Below are positions 9,578 to 17,115 of a stretch of 64,000 nt of DNA, piece by piece. Made by a program: the position numbers and the translations under genes. The stretch is from assembly GCA_019636345.1 (NCBI GenBank), contig JAHBXQ010000004.1, positions 1-64,000 on the forward strand. The letters run 5' to 3'. The notes under the pieces were generated by a model. That model was not told the origin of the DNA. It saw only the letters and a list, made by a program, of their open reading frames with translations, and searched no databases. Positions within the stretch are counted from its first letter, which is position 1. Every line of letters starts with the position of its first letter. This stretch comes from Pirellulales bacterium. Lineage in GTDB: Bacteria; Planctomycetota; Planctomycetia; Pirellulales; Lacipirellulaceae.

Positions 9578-10348
9578 TCACGCCGGAACGAGTTCCGCGG
9601 CCAGGTCGCGCTCCATGGCGCGCACCAATTCCTCCGGGTCGACCGGTTTCGTGAACCAGCGGTTCACGCCGTGCGGACCGACCGGGACGTCGGCCTCCGC
9701 CGGAACCGTGCCGGTGACCGCGAAGATCTTCAGGTCGCGATGCTCGGGATGGCGGCGGATCGCGGCGACCGTCTTGGGACCGTCGAAGCGCGGCATCTTC
9801 ATGTCGAGGAGCACGACGTCGGGCGGTCCGGGCTTGGCGAGATGAACCATCGCCTGGAGGCCGTCCTGCGCGTCGTCGACCGCGAATCCGCTCAGCCGGA
9901 GATAGCCGGCGAGGAGTTCCCGTTCGTGGGGATCGTCCTCGACGACCAGCGCGCGGGGGGTGCGGGGGAGGGGCGCCGCGGCGTCGCGCGACGCGTCGTC
10001 GCCGTCGAGCTCCGCCTCGATCGCTTTGAGCTCCCGCAAGATCTCCAAGACGGTCGGCTCGGCGTCGTCGGTTCGCCCCGCGTCGAGTTTGCGCTGCAAC
10101 ACGCGGAGGCCGAGCGTCGCCCGTTGGAGCCGGTTCCGCGTCGCGTGGTCGAGCCCGCCGCTCGGCGCTGCGCGGTCGGTCGGCGATTCGCGGCGGTCCT
10201 CGGCGAGTTCCGCGCGGAGGACGGGGATCGATTTGGGGGCGTCGATTCCAAGTCGAACGTGCTTCCCCTCGACGCGCAAGATCTCTACGGAAATGCCGAG
10301 CGTGGGGAAGACGACCTTGTCGTTTCGTCCTCGAGAGAGAACAAGCAT
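9578..10348 (-). CDS. CsrA-receiver fusion (RNA-binding regulator with response-regulator domain)
   Basis: 256-residue protein. Residues 1-50 are a CsrA domain: MLVLSRGRND start, ILRVEGKHVRLGIDAP in the core and IPVLRAEL at the end, matching the LxLxR and PxxxxVxRxE features of the RNA-binding surface. A linker follows (~50-130) with a leucine-rich helix (LQRKLDAGRTDD, ILRELKAIEAEL). Residues ~132-250 form a receiver with acidic pocket VVEDD, phosphoacceptor D182 in VVLLDMKMP and conserved Lys in FTKPVDPEEL. Free-standing CsrA is ~60 residues and works as a domain-swapped dimer, so phosphorylation of the receiver could control dimerisation or mRNA binding. That is inference. The ATG at 10348 has GGAGG 7 bases upstream. 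The gene is convergent with the hybrid histidine kinase. Confidence 0.92.
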   Translation of the reverse strand: MLVLSRGRNDKVVFPTLGISVEILRVEGKHVRLGIDAPKSIPVLRAELAEDRRESPTDRAAPSGGLDHATRNRLQRATLGLRVLQRKLDAGRTDDAEPTVLEILRELKAIEAELDGDDASRDAAAPLPRTPRALVVEDDPHERELLAGYLRLSGFAVDDAQDGLQAMVHLAKPGPPDVVLLDMKMPRFDGPKTVAAIRRHPEHRDLKIFAVTGTVPAEADVPVGPHGVNRWFTKPVDPEELVRAMERDLAAELVPA

Positions 10349-10395
10349 AGCCGGGCCTCCATGCCTGCGAAGCGATCGCGCTCGGCCTCCGGCCG
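10349..10395 (-). promoter_or_regulatory. Leader of the CsrA-receiver gene with GGA-loop hairpin
   Basis: On the coding strand the leader holds a small stem-loop CGGCC-GGA-GGCCG (10383-10395), with GGA exactly in the loop, 34 bases before the start. A second GGA lies in the ribosome binding site GGAGG (10356-10360). CsrA proteins bind GGA in hairpin loops and at Shine-Dalgarno sequences, so this has the layout of an autoregulatory site. It is seen by eye only. Confidence 0.4.
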
Positions 10396-10688
10396 ACGAT
10401 CGACCCCGTGGCGTTGTCGTGTGCCTGATCGCCCGCAACGGCGCGGCGCCGCCCCCGGGGGCAACTCCCCGGGGCGGCGCGGCCGCGTCAGACGGCCCAA
10501 CGTCCCTGTCGAGCGAACTGCGGAGGTCCCTTCCGCGCGGGCTGACAACCAGCCGCGTCTCGTTCTAATCCATCGCGGCGAAATTCTTCAAGACGAATCC
10601 GCGCGCTTTGAGAGCGCGTGCGCGCAGTGCTGTCCGCGGGCCGACGCTAGCGTGCCGAGCGCGCGGCCGAGCCGTTCCGGAACGTCGT
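10396..10688. other. Intergenic region with strong hairpins
   Basis: No gene seen. It contains a long GC hairpin (arms GCGCCGCCCC 10446-10455 and GGGGCGGCGC 10471-10480, with further inner pairing), upstream of the CsrA-receiver gene. A shorter hairpin (CGCGCT 10602-10607, AGCGCG 10613-10618) lies about 70 bases after the stop of the FecR-domain gene and may help end its transcript. Confidence 0.4.
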
Positions 10689-12371
10689 TCAGCGGGAGTC
10701 AGCCCGCCGGGCCGGCAGGCGCCCTGCGAGCAGTCCCGCGATCGCCGCGGCCAGCAGCAGTCGCGTCGGCGGCTCCGGCGCGCTCCCGGCGGCCGCCGCG
10801 CCGGCCGTGCCGAACTGCGTCGTCCAGATCGCCAGATCGTCGCGATCGACCGTCCCGTTCCCGTCGCCGTCGCCGTCGAATCGGAAGGCCCCGGCGTTCG
10901 TCCCGGCTCCCCGCTGCCACCTCAGGAAATCGTCGCCGTCGACGTCGGCGTCGCGATCGAAATCGCCGGTCGAAGGCCCGGGGGGCGGCAGCGGCAGGTC
11001 GAGGCGAAGGCTTTCGCCGCCGGTCACCGCATACGACCGGCCCAGCACGTCCGTCACGTCGACGGTCCCCGCGGAGACGCTCAGGTCCAAGGTCCCGAGG
11101 CGATCCGCTTCCCCGTACTCCAATTCGTAACGGGTGCCGCGGACGGCGACGGCGGCCGTCGAGGTTACGACCCGGGGACGCGGCCCGGCGCCGAACAAGG
11201 TTTCGAACGACAGCTTCCCCGCGAGCAGCTTGACGATCGTTTCGACGACGGTCGGACTCCGCAGAGTCCCCACTTCCAACGTGCCGTTCGGTAAGAGCGC
11301 CGCTTTCGCCCCGTCCTCGAACAGGACTGTGACTTCATGGGCGGACGTGTTGAGCACGACGTCCCCTTCGACGAGCGCGTAGCCGTCCTGAGCCGGGAAG
11401 CGGGGCCGTCCGATCGGCTCGATCCACACGCCCGCGGGGTCGCACTGCAACGTGGCGACTTCGTGCCGCGGCGCCTCGCGCAACTCGACGCCGCCCGGCA
11501 GTGCGAACGCGGGGACGGTCAGGTTCGCGCTCCAGGTCGCTTGAGCGCCGGCGCGCGGATCGTCCGGATCGACGTTCTCGGCGTTCGTCCCGGCCGCGAC
11601 GCCCGCGGCGACGACCTGTCCCAGCGAAAACCGTTCGCCGATCCGGGCCGGAAACTGAAACGCGAACGTCCCGCTCATCGGCAGCGACGCCGGCGAGGTC
11701 GTCACCGGCTGCGACGCGCTGGCGCCCGCGAGACTCAACGCCGGCAGGTCGCCCGACCGGGTGAACGACGCGGTCAGGTCGCCGGGGGTCGTCGTGTGGC
11801 TGTCGAGCGGACGGGCGTGGAGTTCGTAGGGAAAGACCGGAAAGAGCGACGGCTCCGCTTCGCCGTAGCCGAGCGCGGGGCCGAGATCGAGGTCGACCCC
11901 GGCGCCCCCCGGAACGTCGACGTAGCGGAACCCGAGCGCACCGCTGACGCTGAACCGGGCCTCGAGCGTCACCTCGGCGCCCCAAGGAAGCGTCGGAGAG
12001 TACGCATAGTAGTGTCGGAAGCGAACGGCGCTGACGTTCGCGTACCCGCCGAAATGCCCGGGGTTGCGATTGTTGGTTCCGACGCCCGACCCGTCCACGC
12101 GGAAGGTCGCGGCGTCGAGGACCAGCCCGGCGGAGGCTTGACTTCCCGTCACGGCGGCGCCGAGCGTGCGGTCGAGCGGGCTCGAGCCGAACGGAAACGC
12201 GGCTTCCTGCGCGTCGGTCAGCGCCGGACTCGTCGCCTGCACGACGAGCTGACCGAAGGAGTAGGGCTCGACCGCAGCCGCGCGGGCCAGCCCGATCGTT
12301 CCCAGGACGACCGCCGCGGCGACGGTCGCTGGCGCATGGTTGTCGACGAATTGGTTTCCTGACTGCCGCAT
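10689..12371 (-). CDS. Secreted FecR-domain protein with dockerin repeats and PEP-type tail
   Basis: Exported protein of about 560 residues. The ATG at 12371 gives a signal-like segment (ATVAAAVVLGTIGLARAAA) after a basic start and has AGGGGG upstream. The middle is beta-rich. A FecR-like domain covers roughly residues 325-475 (CDPAGVWIEP, EGDVVLNTSAHEVTVLFEDG, AAVAVRGTRYELEY). A pair of calcium-dockerin-like repeats follows (DFDRDADVDGDDFLRWQRG and DGDGNGTVDRDDLAIW). The end, APEPPTRLLLAAAIAGLLAG then RLPARRADSR, is a weak PEP-CTERM signal. FecR proteins usually act with an ECF sigma factor; none is adjacent, so here the domain is more likely structural. Function unknown. Confidence 0.8.
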   Translation of the reverse strand: MRQSGNQFVDNHAPATVAAAVVLGTIGLARAAAVEPYSFGQLVVQATSPALTDAQEAAFPFGSSPLDRTLGAAVTGSQASAGLVLDAATFRVDGSGVGTNNRNPGHFGGYANVSAVRFRHYYAYSPTLPWGAEVTLEARFSVSGALGFRYVDVPGGAGVDLDLGPALGYGEAEPSLFPVFPYELHARPLDSHTTTPGDLTASFTRSGDLPALSLAGASASQPVTTSPASLPMSGTFAFQFPARIGERFSLGQVVAAGVAAGTNAENVDPDDPRAGAQATWSANLTVPAFALPGGVELREAPRHEVATLQCDPAGVWIEPIGRPRFPAQDGYALVEGDVVLNTSAHEVTVLFEDGAKAALLPNGTLEVGTLRSPTVVETIVKLLAGKLSFETLFGAGPRPRVVTSTAAVAVRGTRYELEYGEADRLGTLDLSVSAGTVDVTDVLGRSYAVTGGESLRLDLPLPPPGPSTGDFDRDADVDGDDFLRWQRGAGTNAGAFRFDGDGDGNGTVDRDDLAIWTTQFGTAGAAAAGSAPEPPTRLLLAAAIAGLLAGRLPARRADSR

Positions 12372-12905
12372 GACGACCACCCCCTGACGGTTGGGCGGCA
12401 ACGACGAAGAGATTCCCTCAGCACCCGCCGGATGACGACCGGTCGACGGCGGCGCAACCCCCGCGCGGGGAGGCCTTCGCCTGCGGGAGAGACCCGCAGC
12501 GGGCGCTCCTCGCCGCCCCTGCAAGAGGGGGCGCCAAGGCGTGCGCATCGAGAAGCCAAGCGTGCCATCGCACACCTGCCTGTGTCGCCCCGGCACGGCC
12601 GCCGAGCGAACCGCTCGGCGCCGCAGGCCTTGAGCTCGGGGGCCTGATCATGCCGGGGTCTTGTGCGGAGTGCTCGGGAGTTCAAGCGGCAAATCCGATG
12701 CCGCGGGGGCTCGTCACGGGCCTCTCGGCGGGTCGAGGCTCTCGCTTCCGAAGGCGCCGCGGCTTGGGGAACGGGCCGGCGAGGGGCCGGCTCGTGTGAG
12801 CCAAACAAAAAAGCGAGCCGAGGCGTGGGCCTCGGCTCGCTGGGAGATGCTCGTTCGATTGTCTGCCGCGCCCGACGTCCGGGGCTGCAGGGGATCGCCC
12901 GCCGG
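12372..12905. other. Intergenic region with palindromes and a terminator
   Basis: No gene seen. Upstream of the FecR gene lie two palindromes, CCCCGCGCGGGG (12459-12470) and CTGCGGG/CCCGCAG (12481-12499), which could form part of a structured leader. The other end holds the terminator listed separately. Confidence 0.5.
12803..12840 (-). terminator. Rho-independent terminator of the 12906 PEP-CTERM gene
   Basis: Perfect 12-bp arms GCGAGCCGAGGC (12813-12824) and GCCTCGGCTCGC (12829-12840) with a 4-base loop. On the minus strand they are followed by a T-rich run (complement of 12803-12812). It begins 65 bases after the stop of the minus-strand gene above it, which sets the direction. Confidence 0.88.
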
Positions 12906-13685
12906 TTAGGCGCGGCGACGACGGAGGTAAGTCGCAAACCCGCCGGAGGCGATCATGCCCAAGAGCACGAACGACGACGTCTCGGGGACGGCCGAGAAGC
13001 TGAAATTGTCGATGGCAAGACCGTGGTCGTTGCCGGCGTCGTTCAATTCAATCCAGCGGATCCAGAGGGTCTCGCCCACCTTCCATTTAATGTCGTTGAT
13101 TGTCCCGCCGCGATTGGCGACAAGTCCGGCGACGTTGCCGTCTACGGCTGCTGCGGTTGAAGTCGCCACCGGAGAGGTCCAATCGAAGGTCCCGCCAGGA
13201 GCAGTCCAAGTGGTCACGCCAGCAAACGTGCTCCCGAACCCGTATTGCAGGACCATCGGTTGAGCGGTGGTATTCCCGCCGTTTCGCCACTGTTCGCCGT
13301 CGAAACCAACAGTAAACGAAAACAAAGTTGCCGAGGTATCGTTCGTTAATCCAATAGCGATATAGCCGGAAAGCGAACCTGAGCCGACGCCGCCAAGAGC
13401 ACGATCCTGAGCACTGGCCGAGCCAAAACTGTAGAACGCGCCAGCGTTGCTGCTTCCAGTTCCAACAGTGTACTGTGTGATCGCAGCATTGCTGGAGTTA
13501 AACAAATACCATCCGTCGAGCGTGGTATCGTTGGTCCAGGCTACCGTTGTCCCCGTTGACGCCAACGTGTTGAAGTTCTGAGTGTACGTCGACAAAGTCG
13601 TATCGTACGACAACGTCGCGTCAGCGCGGGGCGTCGCGAGGACGCAGAGGGCCAGAATGGCAAGGCAGGTACGCAGCAGCTTCAC
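12906..13685 (-). CDS. PEP-CTERM secreted protein
   Basis: Exported protein of 259 residues. The GTG at 13685 is preferred because it starts a good signal peptide (KLLRTCLAILALCVLATPRADA) and follows GAGAGGGG on the coding strand. The mature part is a Thr/Ser/Gly-rich beta-sandwich-like sequence without a named domain. It ends with the sorting signal VPETSSFVLLGMIASGG and a basic tail YLRRRRA, where the second Pro of the canonical PEP is replaced by Thr. A strong terminator follows, so it is likely a single-gene unit. The protein is probably processed by the exosortase at 17-19 kb. Role unknown. Confidence 0.82.
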   Translation of the reverse strand: MKLLRTCLAILALCVLATPRADATLSYDTTLSTYTQNFNTLASTGTTVAWTNDTTLDGWYLFNSSNAAITQYTVGTGSSNAGAFYSFGSASAQDRALGGVGSGSLSGYIAIGLTNDTSATLFSFTVGFDGEQWRNGGNTTAQPMVLQYGFGSTFAGVTTWTAPGGTFDWTSPVATSTAAAVDGNVAGLVANRGGTINDIKWKVGETLWIRWIELNDAGNDHGLAIDNFSFSAVPETSSFVLLGMIASGGFATYLRRRRA

Positions 13686-14332
13686 AGGAAGTCCCCTCTC
13701 AATGCAGCTCAATTGATTTCCATCAGGAGGCCCGGCCGCATCGGCCTCAAACCGCCTGATCCACTTTTGCATCCGCCGTCTACTTCTCGTTACGATTCTT
13801 GCAGGCGTCCGAATCGGCGTCAACCATTTTCCCGCAGCCAACGGGCCCGTATTCCGAGGCAAGTGAGCGGAACAGGAAGTCGCCGCCTCGTCATTCGCCT
13901 CGACTTAAGTCCAGACCCCGGCTCTATAGCAAGGTGCATCTTCTGCGCCGAAACGGGCTCTTGTCCCGGTTCGATCCAACGGACCGCGTAACACCCTTTC
14001 CGACAACACGTTAGTGCGACACATGGATCGCCCCCCGCCGCCCGTGCGGGGGAGGGGACGGCGGGCCGTGCCGGATAATTCGGCGCCGGCCGCGTAAACG
14101 AGGCGCAACCTTGGGGCGCTCCTTGGCACGGCTCGCCCGCTCGACCCTTACCGGGCTCCGGGGGGTGTCCGCTCTTACGGCTAGGTCGCCCCGAGCGGTG
14201 CAGGTCGTTGAGGTCCCAAGCCGCCTCGCCACAAGTCAGCCCCCCGGCACAAAGGCACAGCCGTGGTCACCCTCGTGACCACGGCTGTACGGAGATCGAT
14301 CAAACAGGGGTGCGAACGGTTGCCGGGGGTCC
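13686..14332. other. Intergenic region between two PEP-CTERM genes
   Basis: About 650 bases without a supported gene. It must carry the promoter of the 13685 gene, but no convincing -35/-10 pair stands out. The 3' hairpin of the 15091 gene is listed separately. Confidence 0.5.
14257..14288 (-). terminator. Perfect 14-bp hairpin after the 14333 PEP-CTERM gene
   Basis: Arms ACAGCCGTGGTCAC (14257-14270) and GTGACCACGGCTGT (14275-14288) pair perfectly over a 4-base loop, 44 bases past the stop. The T-run on the minus strand is weak (CCTTTGTG), so termination may be partial. The unusual length and perfection of the stem make chance unlikely. Confidence 0.65.
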
Positions 14333-15091
14333 TTATCCGCCGCGCCGCCGAGTCCAGTACGCCCCGGCCGTGACGCAGCCGACGAGCCCGGCGAACAGGA
14401 AGCTGGACGCCTCGGGCACCGCGGCGATCGCCGTGCCGTTGATCGTCACGTTGTCGAACCGCCACGTGCCGCCCGAGCCGTAGTCGCCCGTGGTCGTTCC
14501 GCCGCCGGGCGTATAGCTTGCAGCGGCGTTGGCTCGCATGTACGCCGTATTGGCGGCGTAGTCGGGCAGGGAGGCATTTTGGTCAAACGCCACCGGCGAG
14601 AAGATCGAAACGATCCGCAAGCCGAACAGGGGGTTGTCGTTCGCCCCGCCGACCGAGGAGAGATCGAAGTCGAAGGTGTAGAACGCGTCGTGCGGAGAGA
14701 GCCCGCCGCCGTTGTCGGCGAACGGCGTCCAAGAACTGCCGCCGTTGGTCGTGTATTGAACTTCGGCCCAGCGCGACGCGGTGCCGCTCGCCCGATGATC
14801 GAACGAGAGGGTGATGTTTTCATACCCCGCGGTGCTGACCATGAACTGCACGCCGCGGGTCCCGCTGCCGGCGCCTTGAGCGGCGTAGCTTGTGGTGTTC
14901 CAGCCGCGTCCCGGGTTCCCCGCCGCGAAGGTGGCGGTGACGCCGACGAGGGAGGCGGTTCCGGCGCCTGTGGACGGGGTGGTCACGTCCCCCTCGAACG
15001 TCCACTGTGTGATTAGGTCGGCCTGCGCCCTTGCGGTCAGCAGCAGGACGGCGGCCAGGATCGGGACAGTGTTCTTCATTGCGCTCTTCAT
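14333..15091 (-). CDS. PEP-CTERM secreted protein
   Basis: 252-residue exported protein. It has a signal peptide (KNTVPILAAVLLLTARAQA) and a mature start at DLITQWTFEGD, the opening often seen in planctomycete and cyanobacterial PEP-CTERM proteins of jelly-roll type. It ends with VPEASSFLFAGLVGCVTAG and the basic tail WTRRRGG. The ATG at 15091 has GGAG nine bases upstream; a second in-frame ATG at 15076 is also possible. The sorting tail has Ala in place of the second Pro. Probably a surface protein handled by the local exosortase. No catalytic motif seen. Confidence 0.83.
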   Translation of the reverse strand: MKSAMKNTVPILAAVLLLTARAQADLITQWTFEGDVTTPSTGAGTASLVGVTATFAAGNPGRGWNTTSYAAQGAGSGTRGVQFMVSTAGYENITLSFDHRASGTASRWAEVQYTTNGGSSWTPFADNGGGLSPHDAFYTFDFDLSSVGGANDNPLFGLRIVSIFSPVAFDQNASLPDYAANTAYMRANAAASYTPGGGTTTGDYGSGGTWRFDNVTINGTAIAAVPEASSFLFAGLVGCVTAGAYWTRRRGG

Positions 15092-15831
15092 TGCGGGTCG
15101 CTCCTAGAAAATCGATCATCGTCGGATGGCGTTGAGCAGACTGCTCCGGCAAGTCCTTGGCGCGTGCGCGTCAGCGGCGCTCGCACAAGAGCCTGCTGGC
15201 CGACACGATCATCCAGGTTGCGGAGTGCGCCAATTCCTTGGCCCCGCAGCGAGCGACCGATTCATCGAAACTTCATCGAATCACGAAAACTTCATCGTTC
15301 GTCTTCACGGACGCTTCATCTGGTCCACACAATCGCTCACCCCCTGCGTCCGGTCGTCGAGCAACGCAGCGCCCGCGCTCGCCGACTTCGCCCGCGGCGA
15401 CGTCATGCGGAGCGGGCCGAAAAGAAAAGCGAGTAGCGCCAGTTGTCCTCAAGGGAGTGCGTGAGCAAGAAGCTTTCACCCCAAACGCGGCCCACGCCTG
15501 GAGCGCCGCTCAGATCCCTGCAGCCCCGGCCTCCGGCCGGGGGTTGCGCACCAAAGGCGCAACGCTTGCTCCAACGATAATCGACCCCCCGGCAGAGCCG
15601 GGGGCTGATGTTGCAATTGGCAACGTGGCGCGTGGCAGTGGGATGCTTCTTGCGGCTGCGCCGTGCGAGGTTGGGGACAACCTGGGCTGCCCATGGGCGC
15701 TGCGCCCGATCTTCGGGGTGAGACCATTTGCGCCCATCAATTGGGCAAGTGGGTTCACGACCTACGCCTGGGGCGCGTGCTCGGGGAAGACGACAGGCAG
15801 CCTGTCCCGCCCCGAGCGACCCGACGCCCAG
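15092..15831. other. Gene-free region with clustered palindromes, 3' of the polysaccharide operon
   Basis: No supported gene in 740 bases. The part nearest the operon (15524-15806) holds at least six inverted repeats: 15524-15542 (8-bp arms), 15544-15562 (6), 15586-15604 (8), 15610-15624 (5), 15689-15698 (perfect 10-base palindrome) and 15792-15806 (6). The last lies 26 bases past the GT4 stop and may end the operon transcript. Short ATGAAGTTT-like direct repeats occur near 15265-15320. Confidence 0.5.
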
Positions 15832-17115
15832 CTAGCGGCGCTCGGCCAGCAGCGCGCGCAGCGCCGCGTCCCACTGCTCGACCATCCGTTGCCGGCTGAA
15901 GTGCGCGTGATAGGCGGCGTGGCAGCGGCGGCGGAGGGCGGCCAGTTCGACGGGGTTGTCCGCGAGCGCGCGGAGTTGAGCGGCGACCTCGGGGACCGTC
16001 GCGGGGGTCAGCACCCAGCCGGCGTCGTGCGCGCGGACCCAGCCGGCGATCGCCGACTCGGGCGCCCCGGCGTAAACGACCCCCCGCCCCGCGGCCAGGG
16101 CGCCGAAGAATTTCGAGGGGACGACCGTGCCGGTCCACTCGGGGCGGAGGCTCACGAGGTGGAGGTCGCAGGCCGTGAGCCGTTGTTCGAGTTGGTCCTC
16201 GGGGGCGAAGCCCGCGAAGCGGACGTTCGCGTCGTCGGGCCCGACCGCCGCTCGCAGTTCGTCGGCCCGGTTCCCCCGGCCCGCGAAGCAGAACGCGACC
16301 CCGCTGCCGCGCAGGGCGCGGGCCAGCGCCAGGAACTCTTCGTACGAGTGGGCCCGGCCGAAGCTGCCCGAGTAGAGGAGCCCCAGGGTGGCGTCGCCGA
16401 ACAACTCGCGCCGGACCGCGGGGTCGGGCGCCGGCGGGGTCGCGGGCTCGACGAGCGACCAGGGGGTGATCGTCGCGGGGCGACAGCTCGGCTCGATCGC
16501 CTGCAGCCGCCGGCCCATGCAGGCCCCCAGGTCGGCCACCAAGTCGCACCGCCGATAGGCCGCCGCGGTCAGCCGAGCGAGGAGCCGCGGCAGCCAGCCG
16601 TCGGGGGCGAGCATGCCGTCGGCGACCGCCGCGTCGGGGTAGAGGTCAAAACACCAGTGGGCCGTCTTCGTGCGGCGACGCAGCAGCTTCCAGGGAATCG
16701 CGGCGAGCACCCCCAGGATTGGGTCGGTGCCCACCAGCATCACCTCGTTCGGCCGGCGCCGCGACGCGAGGGCCGACCACGCCCAGGCGGCGTGCATCCA
16801 GGCCGAGTTCAGCAGCCGGCCGCGGTTGGACGACTGGTCGAAATCGGGCCGCCAAACGCGGCGGATCTCGACGCCGGCGCGAACTTCGCGGCGCGAAAAC
16901 CGCCGACCGCGGCCGAAGCAACTGCGGTTGGCGGGCCGAACCGTGACCCGCCACCCGCGCTCGGCGAGCCCCGTCGCCAGTTCGTCGAACAGCCGTGCGC
17001 TGACGACGTCGTCGGGGCGGAAGAAGTGGTAGAGGAGGGTCAGGCGCGGCGGCTCGGACGGCGCGGGGGGGGCGGCCTCGCGGCCGCGCTCGGCTGCCCG
17101 CTCGGCGTCGATCAT
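15832..17115 (-). CDS. GT4-family glycosyltransferase (WbuB-like)
   Basis: 427-residue cytosolic or membrane-associated glycosyltransferase of the two-Rossmann GT-B fold. The N-terminal domain has TLLYHFFRPDDVVSARL, the opening typical of WbuB-type GT4 enzymes. The C-terminal domain has LLYSGSFGRAHSYEEFL and the donor-binding region with SLRPEWTGTVVPSKFFGALAAGR, where the usual E-x7-E is partly replaced. It is the last gene of the minus-strand polysaccharide operon and its ATG overlaps the exosortase stop by 4 bp, so the two are translationally coupled. It likely adds a sugar to the repeat unit or to the surface polymer. Sugar specificity cannot be read from the sequence. Confidence 0.85.
   Translation of the reverse strand: MIDAERAAERGREAAPPAPSEPPRLTLLYHFFRPDDVVSARLFDELATGLAERGWRVTVRPANRSCFGRGRRFSRREVRAGVEIRRVWRPDFDQSSNRGRLLNSAWMHAAWAWSALASRRRPNEVMLVGTDPILGVLAAIPWKLLRRRTKTAHWCFDLYPDAAVADGMLAPDGWLPRLLARLTAAAYRRCDLVADLGACMGRRLQAIEPSCRPATITPWSLVEPATPPAPDPAVRRELFGDATLGLLYSGSFGRAHSYEEFLALARALRGSGVAFCFAGRGNRADELRAAVGPDDANVRFAGFAPEDQLEQRLTACDLHLVSLRPEWTGTVVPSKFFGALAAGRGVVYAGAPESAIAGWVRAHDAGWVLTPATVPEVAAQLRALADNPVELAALRRRCHAAYHAHFSRQRMVEQWDAALRALLAERR

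Noticed and set aside
7845-9845. 666-codon plus-strand frame inside the kinase gene
   Set aside because: Out-of-frame shadow of the PAS, kinase and receiver domains.
15126-15464. Possible 112-residue plus-strand protein
   Set aside because: No ribosome binding site, no family resemblance, mixed composition; lies in a palindrome-rich noncoding region.
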